Source of the DNA: Paenibacillus sp. Root444D2 | GTDB taxonomy: Bacteria > Bacillota > Bacilli > Paenibacillales > NBRC-103111 | Direction of reading: 5' to 3' | Assembly: GCF_001426375.1 (NCBI RefSeq) | Contig: NZ_LMEO01000050.1 | Coordinates: 293,894-340,031 of the forward strand | Length of the DNA: 46,138 bases | Shown here: piece by piece, positions 27,455 to 36,255 of the stretch | Position numbering within the stretch: the stretch's first letter is position 1 | Layout of the letters: each line of letters begins with the position of its first letter | Notes under the pieces: generated by a model | What the model was told of the DNA's origin: nothing | Seen by the model: only the letters and a program-made list of their open reading frames with translations | Databases searched by the model: none | Made by a program: the position numbers and the translations under genes

Positions 27455-27466
27455 GAGAACGTTCCC
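27455..27466. promoter_or_regulatory. LacI-type operator copy 2 in lacI leader
   Basis: GAGAACGTTCCC, one change from the palindrome, with the same ATTTTT flank. It starts 68 bases from copy 3. Confidence 0.72.
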
Positions 27467-27516
27467 ATTTTTTATTCAAAAAAAAGGTCATCTTATTCAG
27501 TTTTCCGCACTTGTTT

Positions 27517-27528
27517 GGGATCGTTCCC
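27517..27528. promoter_or_regulatory. LacI-type operator copy 1 in lacI leader
   Basis: GGGATCGTTCCC, one change from the palindrome, with flank ACTTTT. It starts 62 bases from copy 2 and about 25 bases downstream of the predicted transcription start. Confidence 0.72.
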
Positions 27529-27558
27529 ACTTTTATTCATGGCGATTTCTATAAATAC

Positions 27559-27587
27559 ATGTTATCGCTTACACATGAAATTGTCAA
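27559..27587 (-). promoter_or_regulatory. Sigma-A promoter of operon 1A with overlapping cre site
   Basis: On the minus strand, TTGACA (27587-27582), a 17-base spacer, then TAACAT (27564-27559). The spacer and -10 box overlap TGTAAGCGATAACA (27573-27560), which fits the CcpA cre consensus TGNAANCGNWNNCW at every fixed position. Catabolite repression together with LacI control is the likely logic. Confidence 0.8.
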
Positions 27588-27677
27588 CACTTAATTTAAC
27601 AAATGAACAAACCTAATCGATGACTAGATTCATCTGTTTTAAATCTACATTTTCCATTCACCAAGATAGCAATCAAC

Positions 27678-27736
27678 AAAAAAAGCGGGGGTCCTAGATG
27701 CCTTTAAGGCTTCTATTGGACTACCCACTATTTTTT
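27678..27736 (-). terminator. Rho-independent terminator of the deoR-type gene
   Basis: A long imperfect hairpin (outer arms GGGTAGTCC / GGACCCCC, inner GCC / GGC) ends in GCTTTTTTTG on the minus strand, 16 bases after the stop codon. It separates the regulator from the operon 1A promoter. Confidence 0.85.
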
Positions 27737-27752
27737 ACTGTTACTTTAACTC

Positions 27753-28559
27753 TCATTCATCTTCATTTAGGATCAATTCCTTCACGGGACAAACAATCAC
27801 CTGCACTCCGCACTGGCGGATTTCATCAAGAATACTGGGTTCTACTAGGTCGCTAGTAACCAGAATATCAACATCTTGAAAGCTGGAAAAGGAGACCAAA
27901 CCTTGCCGCTCGAATTTACTGTGATCCGCAACAATGACAATCTTTTGTCCTGCCGATATCATGGCCCGTTTTACTTCCGCTTCATAGAGATCAGAACTTG
28001 TAAAACCTTTACGAATGGTTATCCCAGAGGCGCCTAAAAAGGAGAAATCGGCATTATATTTCTGCAGCTCTAATTCCGCTTGGGGACCAACAAGACTCAT
28101 TGATTTCTTAATTAGTTTCCCGCCAATGACAAAGACTGAAGCATCTTCATTATGACTGCTTTCCTCCGCGACATCTGTTCCGTTCGTAACTACCATCAGC
28201 TTTGGCACATTTCTTAGGTGACGCGCCACACACCAGGTTGTTGAGCCAGCGTCTAATATGACGATTTGATTGCCTTCCACCAACGAAGCGGCCATTTTCC
28301 CGATCGCATCTTTCTCCTCGTAAAATTGGAATCTCCGCTGCTCGACTGGAGGAATGTTTTGTGAATTATTTTGCAATTCTTCCATCAAAATGGCGCCGCC
28401 GTAATTTTTTTGAATGATGCCTTCCTGCTCCAATTGGTTCAGATCGCGGCGTATGGTTTCTTCGGAAACATTGAATTCCTTCACCAAATCAGCTACTTTA
28501 ACACTGCGTTCTTGGAAGAGAATTTCTTTTATTTTGGTTCTGCGATGAATAGCAATCAT
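27753..28559 (-). CDS. DeoR-family transcriptional regulator
   Basis: 268 residues, full length for the family. The N-terminal HTH covers about residues 17-45 (VKVADLVKEFNVSEETIRRDLNQLEQEG) and the sensor domain contains VILDAGSTTWCVARHL and IVVADHSKFERQG, which bind a phosphorylated sugar in relatives. An AGAGGGGG site precedes the ATG. It has its own promoter and terminator. It stands between the end of operon 2 and the start of operon 1A, so its target may be operon 2, which has no regulator of its own (inference). Confidence 0.92.
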   Translation of the reverse strand: MIAIHRRTKIKEILFQERSVKVADLVKEFNVSEETIRRDLNQLEQEGIIQKNYGGAILMEELQNNSQNIPPVEQRRFQFYEEKDAIGKMAASLVEGNQIVILDAGSTTWCVARHLRNVPKLMVVTNGTDVAEESSHNEDASVFVIGGKLIKKSMSLVGPQAELELQKYNADFSFLGASGITIRKGFTSSDLYEAEVKRAMISAGQKIVIVADHSKFERQGLVSFSSFQDVDILVTSDLVEPSILDEIRQCGVQVIVCPVKELILNEDE

Positions 28560-28608
28560 AATTTGATCCCCCTCTAATCCTCGAATACCTTTACACTATT
28601 AGTTTCCG

Positions 28609-28630
28609 AATCAGAAAGGGATTTCTGATT
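28609..28630. promoter_or_regulatory. Inverted repeat in deoR-type leader, operator candidate
   Basis: AATCAGAAA, four bases, TTTCTGATT: a perfect 9-bp inverted repeat centred about 35 bases downstream of the predicted transcription start. GGGATTTCT also occurs twice in direct orientation here. Autoregulation by the DeoR protein is plausible. Confidence 0.5.
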
Positions 28631-28661
28631 GGGGATTTCTCAATGAAGATATGCAAATTCT

Positions 28662-28690
28662 AATATCGCTCTTCTTAGTAGGGTTGTCAA
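28662..28690 (-). promoter_or_regulatory. Sigma-A promoter of the deoR-type gene
   Basis: Minus strand TTGACA (28690-28685), 17-base spacer, GATATT (28667-28662). The -35 is perfect and the -10 matches four of six positions. Confidence 0.65.
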
Positions 28691-28702
28691 GAGAGTTCCC
28701 CG

Positions 28703-28728
28703 TAAAAACCCTCCAGTAAAAGAGGTTA
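28703..28728 (-). terminator. Weak terminator ending operon 2
   Basis: Minus strand AACCTC, 8-base loop, GAGGGTT followed by TTTT, 15 bases after the GH2 stop. The stem has a one-base bulge and is short. Confidence 0.5.
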
Positions 28729-28742
28729 TTAAGTCCTACCCG

Positions 28743-31337
28743 TTATAAAATGTTCTGAACCGGGCTGTTCCAAGCAGATATGTCCAGTTTCCTGTCTGCT
28801 TCAGGAATGGAGCTCCACTGGACGTTAATCGACTTGCTTTCACCAGGGAGTAAAGAGAAGTCATTATCCGTATAATAAACATATCCTTCTGCAGTTACCG
28901 GACGAGCATCCTCTAGATGGACTAGAAAGGCTGCTTGTGTGCCTACGTTCGTAAGTTGAAGCTGCCAGAATGCCCCTTCCTCGGAAATCTTTTTCTCCAC
29001 CTGTATGCTGGTTTGTGATAGTACTAACATCGGCACCAAATTAGCTGTGACACTAAATGGATAGCAATTACTGCTGATGACTTCCTTCGCGGCGTTTACA
29101 AGATTGATGCGGAAGTAGAACACATCCTCTTGCAGCTGCTGGAGGGACAGTTCAAACTCCCCAAGTCTTGTGGCAGCACTTGGCGCCACTTTTCCTTGCC
29201 ACTGGAATTCCGAATATATGTGTCCGCTTGCTCCAACTAAACACCACTGCGAGGTTAACTCTCCAAGTTCTATCCTATCTGACTGAACAACCCATACATC
29301 CGCCTTGAAAGTTTCTTGACCTTCCCATGCAATCATCGCAAAGCTGGCTGAAACTTGTATAGTTTGATAGGCTCTAGCCATCGCATAGTAAACCGGCTTA
29401 GGGTTCGTAAAGTAATCAAGCGCGGAAGTGCAATAAGCATTCGGGAATGGCTCATTGAACTGCCATGGGAGTGTTCCGCTATTTTGCCACATCCGTCGAA
29501 GATTAGATTCTACCGCATACCTAAGTCCCTCTGCTTGCAGAAACTGACTTGCGCGTATGAGGTCCTCCGGATTACGAAGCTCATTTCCGAAGGATGACTG
29601 AATCATAGGCTCATTAATCCACCAGGAGCCTCGGTGAAAATAAATAGGATTATCCCGGGTTGCTGGCCACTGATTAGACTCAGAAATCGTATGGTTCAGC
29701 GTCTTTAAATGCGTCATTCCCTCTACGCCGAACTCACTATGGAGCAGTGAGGTTCCTTTGTTATAGAGCTCATACTGTTGCGACAATCCCTGAAACTCCC
29801 AAGGGCCATGCACGTCATGCTGCCCAGTTGGATCCTGATCGATGTTGTCCAGCGTATTCGAGAAGCATCGGCCGGTAGGCGATGTCGGCAGCCAAAGTGC
29901 GTCAGGATGTAGTGTTTCAACCACTTGTCTAAGGGCTCCCAATACAGGCTCCGTATCGTCAAGCGGCCGATCATCGCTATCCTGCAGTTCATTGCCTCCA
30001 CACCACAGCACAAGAGAAGGATGATTTCTCTTTCTCAGAATGATTTGTTCGGCTTCCTGTACCATCATCGTGATAAAAGCCTCATCCTCACTCGGTTTGT
30101 TCGCAATCCCAGAGCTGGATTGGATGAATTCCTGCCAAACCATAATGCCGAAACGATTGCAAAGCTCATAGAAGGCATCCTTCTCAATTAGCCCTCCACC
30201 CCATACTCGCAGCATATTAACTCCTGCCTGCTTGGCTAACGTTAATAGTCTTTCTAGCTTAGCCGCCTGCTCTCTACCATACATAACATCCATAGGCACC
30301 CAGTTCCAGCCTTTAATGTACGTTTTATGCCCATTCACCACTAGTACATAAGGCCTTGCCGTAGGATCAGGTGTTTCATTCCGATGCCATGCCACTGTTC
30401 GAATGCCGAACGTTATTTCTTTGTCGGTGCTAAGCAGACTGTCGGCACGTCCCTCAGTATCATTTTTCCTTTCAAGCACGTTAATTCGGACCCGATACAA
30501 ATGGGCTTCACCCGAACCGTTCGGCTGCCATAGACGTGGATGGTTAACCTGTGCAGTGGAGCTAATCTTGGTTTCTCCCTCACTTATGAAGTGATCGGAT
30601 ACGACAGAACTAACTTGCTCTTCTCCTGAAAAAATGCAAGTCTCCAGACGTACTTCCGCTTGTTTATTAGAGGAAAGCGTCGAATCTATCGTAAGTTTTG
30701 CTAATTGAAAATCATTGGAAAGTGTTGACCTCACATAAATATCCTCGATACGAATCGGACCCGTGACTTCCAAATACACATCGTCCCATATCCCTTGATG
30801 AATCATGCGCGGACAGAAATCCCACCAATACGTCATCCGGCTTTTATGTTCGCGAACATAGCTTGTTTTGCTAACCTGCGGTTGTTCGTCCGGTGCTTTT
30901 TCAATCACAACAGACAATAGGTTCGCCCCTCCATAATGAAAGGTGTCCGTGACATCAAATACGGCTGCCGTAAACATGCCTTTGTGATGACCTATTTTAG
31001 CACCATTCAGAAAAAACTGCGCCTCAAAATCAACACCCTTAAAATGAAGCTGAACGCGTTGACCAAAGATGAAAGCATCGATGTCGAACCATTTTTTATA
31101 AATCCACGTTCGTTCAGGCACCCATTCTGCCAGTAAACTATTACGCTCAAAATAGGGGTCCGAAACCTCACCATTTTGCCATAGATCATAGAGGACAGTT
31201 CCAGGAACCGTCCCTTTCCTCCACCAACGACTATCTTTGGAATCGGGTTTTTCTGCATTTCGCCATATCCAGTCCTCACCCAAGAAGTCTTTGAAGAGCC
31301 AATCGCTTCCGTTCAAACTAATTTGCTTTATTGCCAT
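28743..31337 (-). CDS. GH2 beta-mannosidase-like glycosidase
   Basis: 864 residues from the ATG at 31335-31337 with GGTGGGGA upstream; a GTG seven codons earlier is also possible and would nearly touch the GH38 stop. The sequence has the GH2 order: sugar-binding jelly roll (SLNGSDWLFKDF, VPGTVLYDLWQNGEV), Ig-like domain, TIM barrel and C-terminal beta domains. The catalytic acid/base is in CGGNELQD (E450) and the nucleophile in LLHSEFG (E535). WWDFCPRMIHQGIWDDV and WNWVPMDVMYGR are typical of beta-mannosidases. It would split terminal beta-mannosides such as Man-beta-1,4-GlcNAc in the cytoplasm. It is the last gene of operon 2. Confidence 0.9.
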   Translation of the reverse strand: MAIKQISLNGSDWLFKDFLGEDWIWRNAEKPDSKDSRWWRKGTVPGTVLYDLWQNGEVSDPYFERNSLLAEWVPERTWIYKKWFDIDAFIFGQRVQLHFKGVDFEAQFFLNGAKIGHHKGMFTAAVFDVTDTFHYGGANLLSVVIEKAPDEQPQVSKTSYVREHKSRMTYWWDFCPRMIHQGIWDDVYLEVTGPIRIEDIYVRSTLSNDFQLAKLTIDSTLSSNKQAEVRLETCIFSGEEQVSSVVSDHFISEGETKISSTAQVNHPRLWQPNGSGEAHLYRVRINVLERKNDTEGRADSLLSTDKEITFGIRTVAWHRNETPDPTARPYVLVVNGHKTYIKGWNWVPMDVMYGREQAAKLERLLTLAKQAGVNMLRVWGGGLIEKDAFYELCNRFGIMVWQEFIQSSSGIANKPSEDEAFITMMVQEAEQIILRKRNHPSLVLWCGGNELQDSDDRPLDDTEPVLGALRQVVETLHPDALWLPTSPTGRCFSNTLDNIDQDPTGQHDVHGPWEFQGLSQQYELYNKGTSLLHSEFGVEGMTHLKTLNHTISESNQWPATRDNPIYFHRGSWWINEPMIQSSFGNELRNPEDLIRASQFLQAEGLRYAVESNLRRMWQNSGTLPWQFNEPFPNAYCTSALDYFTNPKPVYYAMARAYQTIQVSASFAMIAWEGQETFKADVWVVQSDRIELGELTSQWCLVGASGHIYSEFQWQGKVAPSAATRLGEFELSLQQLQEDVFYFRINLVNAAKEVISSNCYPFSVTANLVPMLVLSQTSIQVEKKISEEGAFWQLQLTNVGTQAAFLVHLEDARPVTAEGYVYYTDNDFSLLPGESKSINVQWSSIPEADRKLDISAWNSPVQNIL

Positions 31338-31351
31338 CGCAGATCCCCACC

Positions 31352-33787
31352 CTACCACTCGATTAGATCCGTCTCAGTAACCGAAAGGCTTGGATCGGAA
31401 GGAACACGGAAGGTTTTAATTTCACAAGGACCGAATTTGGCTGTTATTTCTCGATCCAAGTGAGGTAAATGAATGGTCGCTTCGGTCGTTTCTCGCGTTG
31501 TTTCATAAGCACGAATAATCAGATCGCTGCCTTCTTCGGCTTTTTTCACTACACTGAGAATGATATTATCCTTATTTACGTTCAAATAAGAATCCTTTTG
31601 AGGAAGCTCTCCCTCATGATAGGTTTCGATGATCGTGATCGGACGCTGATTTAGCTCCAGTGCATGCTTGACCGTTCCAGCCTGCTCCCAGCTTCCTTGA
31701 TGCGGCAGCAGTCTGTAATTAAACGTCTGAATGCCTTGATCGATGAAGGAATAGTGTCCTTGAGGCTCGGGAACTACAGGATCATGATGGGCATAAATCG
31801 GACTGCGAATCACCGTCATCGCCAGCTCTTTATTCATAATGCTATAGCTGTATTTCGCATCATTCATTAGGGAAACACCATAGGAAGTCCCTCCGTGCTC
31901 ACCAATATCACGCAAAATACCGCCATAATCTACCCAGCTTTGGCCTGGCTCTTCTTCGCCATTATGCTCCCGTTCTTTGAAGCCGTATGGGATTTCATAT
32001 GTCTGTTTGGTAAATACCAAATTAATTGGGAATACCAATTTCAACATTTTAAACTGTTCACGCCAGTCCACTGTCACTTTGACATCGATATAGCCCAATT
32101 GTTTATACAAGGTGAAATCCTGCACGATCTTGGAGCTGCCATATTCACTTGTGACTCGGATGACTGATTTAACCGGGCCATGCTCAACGCGCTGAACGCC
32201 TGTCGCAATGAATTCACCAATCTTATTGTTAAAATGAAAAACATTATGACTCCACGTATCTGACTTGTCTTCGATAACGACGGGTCTCGCCGCGGGCCCG
32301 CGGAATACTTCAACATTTACTTTTTTATCAAATAAGCTGGAGATAAAGCCTGTCTTTGGATCAAATTCCAGTCGGAATCTATCATTTTCCAACGCATAAT
32401 CGTTCGCTTTAATAGATTGTGATGCCAATTTGGTTTCCTGCGAAGCTGTTAGTACCTTATACACCCGATACCCCATGGACGGCAGCTGGGCAATAAAGCT
32501 AAGACGGTATCTGCCGCCAGCCGTTGCCTGAGATTGCACCAATTGGAACTGCACCTGTTTGCCGTTCTCATCTACCAATATCGTCGTATCTTTGATGCCG
32601 CCAATTTCTAACTCGATATTAACGGTGCTTTCCCAAGAATGAGGATTAAATACAACGATTGGCTTCATGCCATCTTCCTGTTCAATGCCGATATGCCAGG
32701 AAATTGATTGTATCGCATAGTTCAAACCACGCTCGGCAATCGTCATCGCTTCTCCATGCATGTTGCGAGCATCTTCATAAGCCGATTCAAGACTAGTCCC
32801 GGCAAGGATATCATGGAATTGGTTAAACAACACATTTTTCCATGCTCGATGAAAATCCGTTGGATAAGCTTGCCCTGTTCTTAATTCAGCCCATGAGGAC
32901 CATTTTTCAGCCGCTAGAAGTTTATTCTCAGCTTGACGGTTCCAATGCTTAATGCCCGAATGAACAGCGTAACAACCGCTGGCATGGTGCTGAAGATCGT
33001 CGTGGACGACGGGAATTGGCAGCTGCATAGCTTCCATATCGGCGAAAAATTCATTCGGTGCAGCCATCTCCATCGTCGGAAATTCAGGCAGCCCATTCAT
33101 CCGTTTGATGCTGTCGATGTTCTCTTTCGTTGGACCTCCCCCATGGTTGCCAACCCCGTAGAAGACCATCAAATTGCCAATAGGATCCTTCAGCTCCTCC
33201 ATACAACGGCGAACATGCTTCTCGAGGTCCTTGCCCCATGTGCAATACTCAAATGGAATCCGGTAAGTCAGCACTCGGCTGCCATCATCCGATTCCCAGT
33301 GAAATAGACGTCCTGGCAAGCCTTTCTCATTCGGCATGGGACGCATAAAAATATAATAAGGCATTCCGCTTTTGAGCAAAATTTGCGGCAGCATGCCGTG
33401 ATGTCCAAAACTGTCGACGTTATAACCCACCTTCGCGGTTACGCCTAATTTCTCCTTGAAATAACGCTGGCCATATAAGCCTTGACGAACAAACGATTCC
33501 CCTCCGGGAATGTTGCAATCTGGTTGCACCCACCATCCGCCCACGATTTGCCAGCGGCCTTCACGTACACGTTCCTTAATCTCTTCAAACATTTTTTTGT
33601 CGTTATTCTCAACCCATTCATAGTTTGCAGCGGAGCTCGAGGTGAAAATAAAATCATCATATTCCTTCATGCGATCGAGAGCTGACCGGAAGGTTGCCTT
33701 CGTTTCTTGAAAGCCTTCCTGCCACTGCCAAAGCCAAACTGGATCCAGATGGGCATTCCCGATCATGTAAAGTTTCTTCTGTTTCAT
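31352..33787 (-). CDS. GH38 alpha-mannosidase (copy b)
   Basis: 811 residues, closely similar to the protein at 15210-17642 along its whole length, with the same zinc (H13, D15) and nucleophile (D125) positions and a matching C-terminus (KTFRVPSDPSLSVTETDLIEW). It is cytoplasmic. It lies directly before the GH2 gene, which suits stepwise removal of alpha-mannose followed by beta-mannose. One difference from copy a is a small insertion near GGILRDIGEHGG. The paralogy suggests that operons 1B and 2 share a duplicated module. Confidence 0.9.
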   Translation of the reverse strand: MKQKKLYMIGNAHLDPVWLWQWQEGFQETKATFRSALDRMKEYDDFIFTSSSAANYEWVENNDKKMFEEIKERVREGRWQIVGGWWVQPDCNIPGGESFVRQGLYGQRYFKEKLGVTAKVGYNVDSFGHHGMLPQILLKSGMPYYIFMRPMPNEKGLPGRLFHWESDDGSRVLTYRIPFEYCTWGKDLEKHVRRCMEELKDPIGNLMVFYGVGNHGGGPTKENIDSIKRMNGLPEFPTMEMAAPNEFFADMEAMQLPIPVVHDDLQHHASGCYAVHSGIKHWNRQAENKLLAAEKWSSWAELRTGQAYPTDFHRAWKNVLFNQFHDILAGTSLESAYEDARNMHGEAMTIAERGLNYAIQSISWHIGIEQEDGMKPIVVFNPHSWESTVNIELEIGGIKDTTILVDENGKQVQFQLVQSQATAGGRYRLSFIAQLPSMGYRVYKVLTASQETKLASQSIKANDYALENDRFRLEFDPKTGFISSLFDKKVNVEVFRGPAARPVVIEDKSDTWSHNVFHFNNKIGEFIATGVQRVEHGPVKSVIRVTSEYGSSKIVQDFTLYKQLGYIDVKVTVDWREQFKMLKLVFPINLVFTKQTYEIPYGFKEREHNGEEEPGQSWVDYGGILRDIGEHGGTSYGVSLMNDAKYSYSIMNKELAMTVIRSPIYAHHDPVVPEPQGHYSFIDQGIQTFNYRLLPHQGSWEQAGTVKHALELNQRPITIIETYHEGELPQKDSYLNVNKDNIILSVVKKAEEGSDLIIRAYETTRETTEATIHLPHLDREITAKFGPCEIKTFRVPSDPSLSVTETDLIEW

Positions 33788-33822
33788 AAATTCCCCTACC
33801 TTTATTGGTTATTGGAGTGAAA

Positions 33823-34547
33823 TCAATATTGGAAAGTCTCATACATGGGCTTGAACCATGGGTTAAAATAAACACCTAGCTGCTTCCGTGCCTCGGACAC
33901 TTTCGTTTTGGCGTCATAGACCAACGTCGGAGGCAAATGACCGAATGTCATCAAGTCAAAATCATAAGTCAACAGCTTATCCAGCGAGTTGCCCCATGCT
34001 TCAATATCAGATCCTACTTTGACGTGGTAGCCTCCCCACAGGGTATCACCGGCGATGAGAATCTTGTGAATGCCATCCATAAGCAGCAGCGATACACTCC
34101 CAGGAGAATGACCTGGTGTATGTATAACTTCTAATGTGAACCTGCCTATTTGCAGCATCTCCCCGTCAATTAGCGTCCGATGAACCTGCAAAGCAGGAAA
34201 AGACTTACCATAGAGAAAAGCACCTGTTCGATGGTAATCGCCTATCTCCACTTGCTCTCGATCAGCCTCGTGAATCCAAAGCTCAGTTCTGCTTTCCAGC
34301 GCCAACTGTGCAAATCCGGATACATGATCCCAGTGACCTGAGTCGCAATCACCTTCGTAATATCTTGCGGCTGCACGCCAAGCTCCCCTAAGTTGCGCTT
34401 TAACGCCGGATAGCCATCTGCACCTCCACAGTCAATTAACACAGGCTCTTTGCCAGTAATCAAATAAGCACTCGCATCCCACGGATGAGTTAGCTTATCG
34501 CCAGATACAACATAGAAATCTTCAGCGAGTTTAACAGCTTTAGACAT
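33823..34547 (-). pseudogene. Metallo-beta-lactamase-fold hydrolase gene with a one-base frameshift
   Basis: The reading frame opens at ATG 34547 (AAAGGAGG upstream), gives about 69 residues of MBL-fold N-terminus (AYLITGKEPVLIDCGGADG, DITKVIAT), then loses frame. Adding one base between 34338 and 34339 restores ATHGHWDHVSGFAQLALES, the HxHxDH metal motif, and continues in the 33823 frame through HTPGHSPGSVSLL and IAGDTLWGG to a normal end. The intact protein would have about 241 residues. The lesion is exactly inside the metal motif, so the gene as read encodes no active enzyme. A sequencing or assembly error is the main alternative. Neighbours are GH38b downstream and a repeat-rich gap upstream. 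Confidence 0.85.
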
Positions 34548-34623
34548 TTGAGGATCCTCCTTTATTAGAAGATAACCGGGGCTAGGCCATAGGTATCGTG
34601 TTGTTCAACTTCTTTAGCGGTAC

Positions 34624-34880
34624 CCCCTCATGATAGGGAACATACGATGCAGAACACTCGAGAAAAGGGATTTACCATCCAGTAACCTCAAGAAAGGAAC
34701 ATACCATCCAAAACCCTTGAGACAGGAAACATTCCGTCAAAATCATCGAGAAAAGGGATCATGATGCCCAAAACCCTCATGAAAAGGGATTATGATGCCC
34801 AAACCCTCATGAAAGGGCACATGCCTCCCAAACCCTCGAGAAAAGGGATCATGCCTCCCAAAACCCTCATGAAAGGGATC
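34624..34880. repeat. Minisatellite, nine units of about 30 bp
   Basis: Degenerate units start near 34624, 34654, 34686, 34714, 34744, 34774, 34804, 34833 and 34864. The consensus is CCCTCATGAAAAGGGATC followed by ATGATGCCCAAAA. The first half of each unit can pair with itself (CCCT...AGGG). There are no unique spacers, so it is not CRISPR. No open frame is maintained. Confidence 0.85.
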
Positions 34881-35054
34881 GTCGATGCGTTATTTACCTA
34901 GAAAGTCGCTATTCGACTAGCGAAACGGAACGTCAATCACTTATTTCCGCTTTGAAAGCCGTCATTCAGCCCAAAATGACGAAATAACGCATCCATGTTC
35001 CCTCAACGCTCGAAAAAACAGTTATTTTACAAAATAACGCATCGTCGTTCCCTT
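34873..35054. repeat. 182-bp element bounded by 24-bp inverted repeats
   Basis: AAGGGATCGTCGATGCGTTATT at 34873-34896 is repeated inverted at 35031-35054 with about three mismatches, and a third copy in the second orientation is at 34981-35003. There is no coding frame. The ends overlap the minisatellite consensus (AAGGGATCATGATGC), so the two may share an origin. It looks like a MITE-type or hairpin element. Target-site duplications were not identified. Confidence 0.6.
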
Positions 35055-35318
35055 TGTTCTCGTCCGAGCCCATAGACTTCCCCTAGATGAGGCGCTCCCA
35101 CCCTTCTAGTTCGACAATCCCAATGGGGCAAAACTGTCACTTTAAACAGAACCCAAACCATATAAATCTGGCAATGGAGGTGGCTTAAATTGGAATCCTT
35201 CGTCTTCTAGGCTCACTTGAGCATGCCGGAGGGAGGTATCCATCATCTTTTAGGCACTCTTGAGCTTCACATAGGAAGGTATAAGCTCCCATCCTCAGTC
35301 ATTTATGCCTTTATCACT
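35055..35318. other. Intergenic remainder between aldolase copy 2 and the repeat block
   Basis: No gene seen. From 35165 to 35290 there is a weak duplication of about 55 bp (TTCTAGGCTCACTTGAGC / TTTTAGGCACTCTTGAGC, each followed by GGAGGTAT or GGAAGGTAT). No convincing terminator follows the aldolase stop. Confidence 0.4.
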
Positions 35319-36236
35319 TTAAACAAAATGATCAGCCTGCGCTTTGCTACCTAAGAAATGAATCATTTTATCGATGACCGTGTTTTCAACTGCAGCTCTC
35401 CCCTTTTCCAAAAGAGAGGGTTCCAATGCTTTGCATTCTTCATTGGTCAGTCTCTCTTCCCGTTCCAATGCCCCCAAGAAAGCTAGCTCCAAGTCCGTTG
35501 CGATATTCACTTTACTCACACCGCCGCTTGGAAGGCGTATGGCTCCTTCCATCATTTCGGCAGGCACACCGGAACCGCCATGCAGAACAAGATGTACGGG
35601 TGTTAGAGAACGGATTTCTTGCAATCGAGCGACGTCGATCTTAGGCTGTCTAACCATATACACGCCGTGGGCTGTCCCGCAGGAAACCGCCAATGCATCA
35701 ATATTCGTTTCATTCACGAATCGTTTTGCTTCCAGAGGATCGGTATACAGCTCCTCATCTTTATCCGTTTCCACGAAATCCGTCGTTCCGATCATGCCGA
35801 GCTCCGCTTCAACGGAAACACCCTTCGCATGGGCATAATCTGCGACCTCTTTGGAGGTGCTAATATTGTCCTCTAAATTTTGCTCAGAGGCGTCAATCAT
35901 GACAGAGGTGAAGCCGGCGTCAATCGCAAGAGCGATGGTTTCCAATTCCTTAGTATGATCAAGATGCAGGACTAGGGGCACGGTTATTCCTTCCGTTACC
36001 ACTTTTTCATAAAATTCATCGGCGAATTCCTTCGGTGTAATCCCATATCGGATTAGTTCTTTATGAGATATCTGAACAATGGCCGGAGATTTCATCTTCT
36101 CGGCAGCCCTCAAAACGGGCGTAATCATCGGTGTATATCGAGGGGAAAACGAGCCAATTGCGAACCCGTATTTTTCGGCTACCTCTAAGGCTTGTTTGAG
36201 TGTAATAACGTTTTTGGGTCTTAATTCAGTATTCAT
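35319..36236 (-). CDS. Class II ketose-bisphosphate aldolase (copy 2)
   Basis: 305 residues, paralogous to the enzyme at 17660-18580 over its full length, including the unusual GSFSPRYTPMI and the zinc motif LHLDHTKELE. The C-terminus differs (FLGSKAQADHFV). The start ATG has AAAAGGAGA upstream. It lies 19 bases after GH38c. It should feed triose phosphates to glycolysis from a ketose phosphate. Having a second copy in the other operon suggests that each operon is meant to supply a complete path, or that the substrates differ slightly. Confidence 0.88.
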   Translation of the reverse strand: MNTELRPKNVITLKQALEVAEKYGFAIGSFSPRYTPMITPVLRAAEKMKSPAIVQISHKELIRYGITPKEFADEFYEKVVTEGITVPLVLHLDHTKELETIALAIDAGFTSVMIDASEQNLEDNISTSKEVADYAHAKGVSVEAELGMIGTTDFVETDKDEELYTDPLEAKRFVNETNIDALAVSCGTAHGVYMVRQPKIDVARLQEIRSLTPVHLVLHGGSGVPAEMMEGAIRLPSGGVSKVNIATDLELAFLGALEREERLTNEECKALEPSLLEKGRAAVENTVIDKMIHFLGSKAQADHFV

Positions 36237-36255
36237 GGTGATCTCTCCTTTTTAT

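Noticed and set aside
34624..35054. CRISPR array
   Set aside because: Repeat units of about 30 bp follow one another without unique spacers and are degenerate; no cas genes are present.
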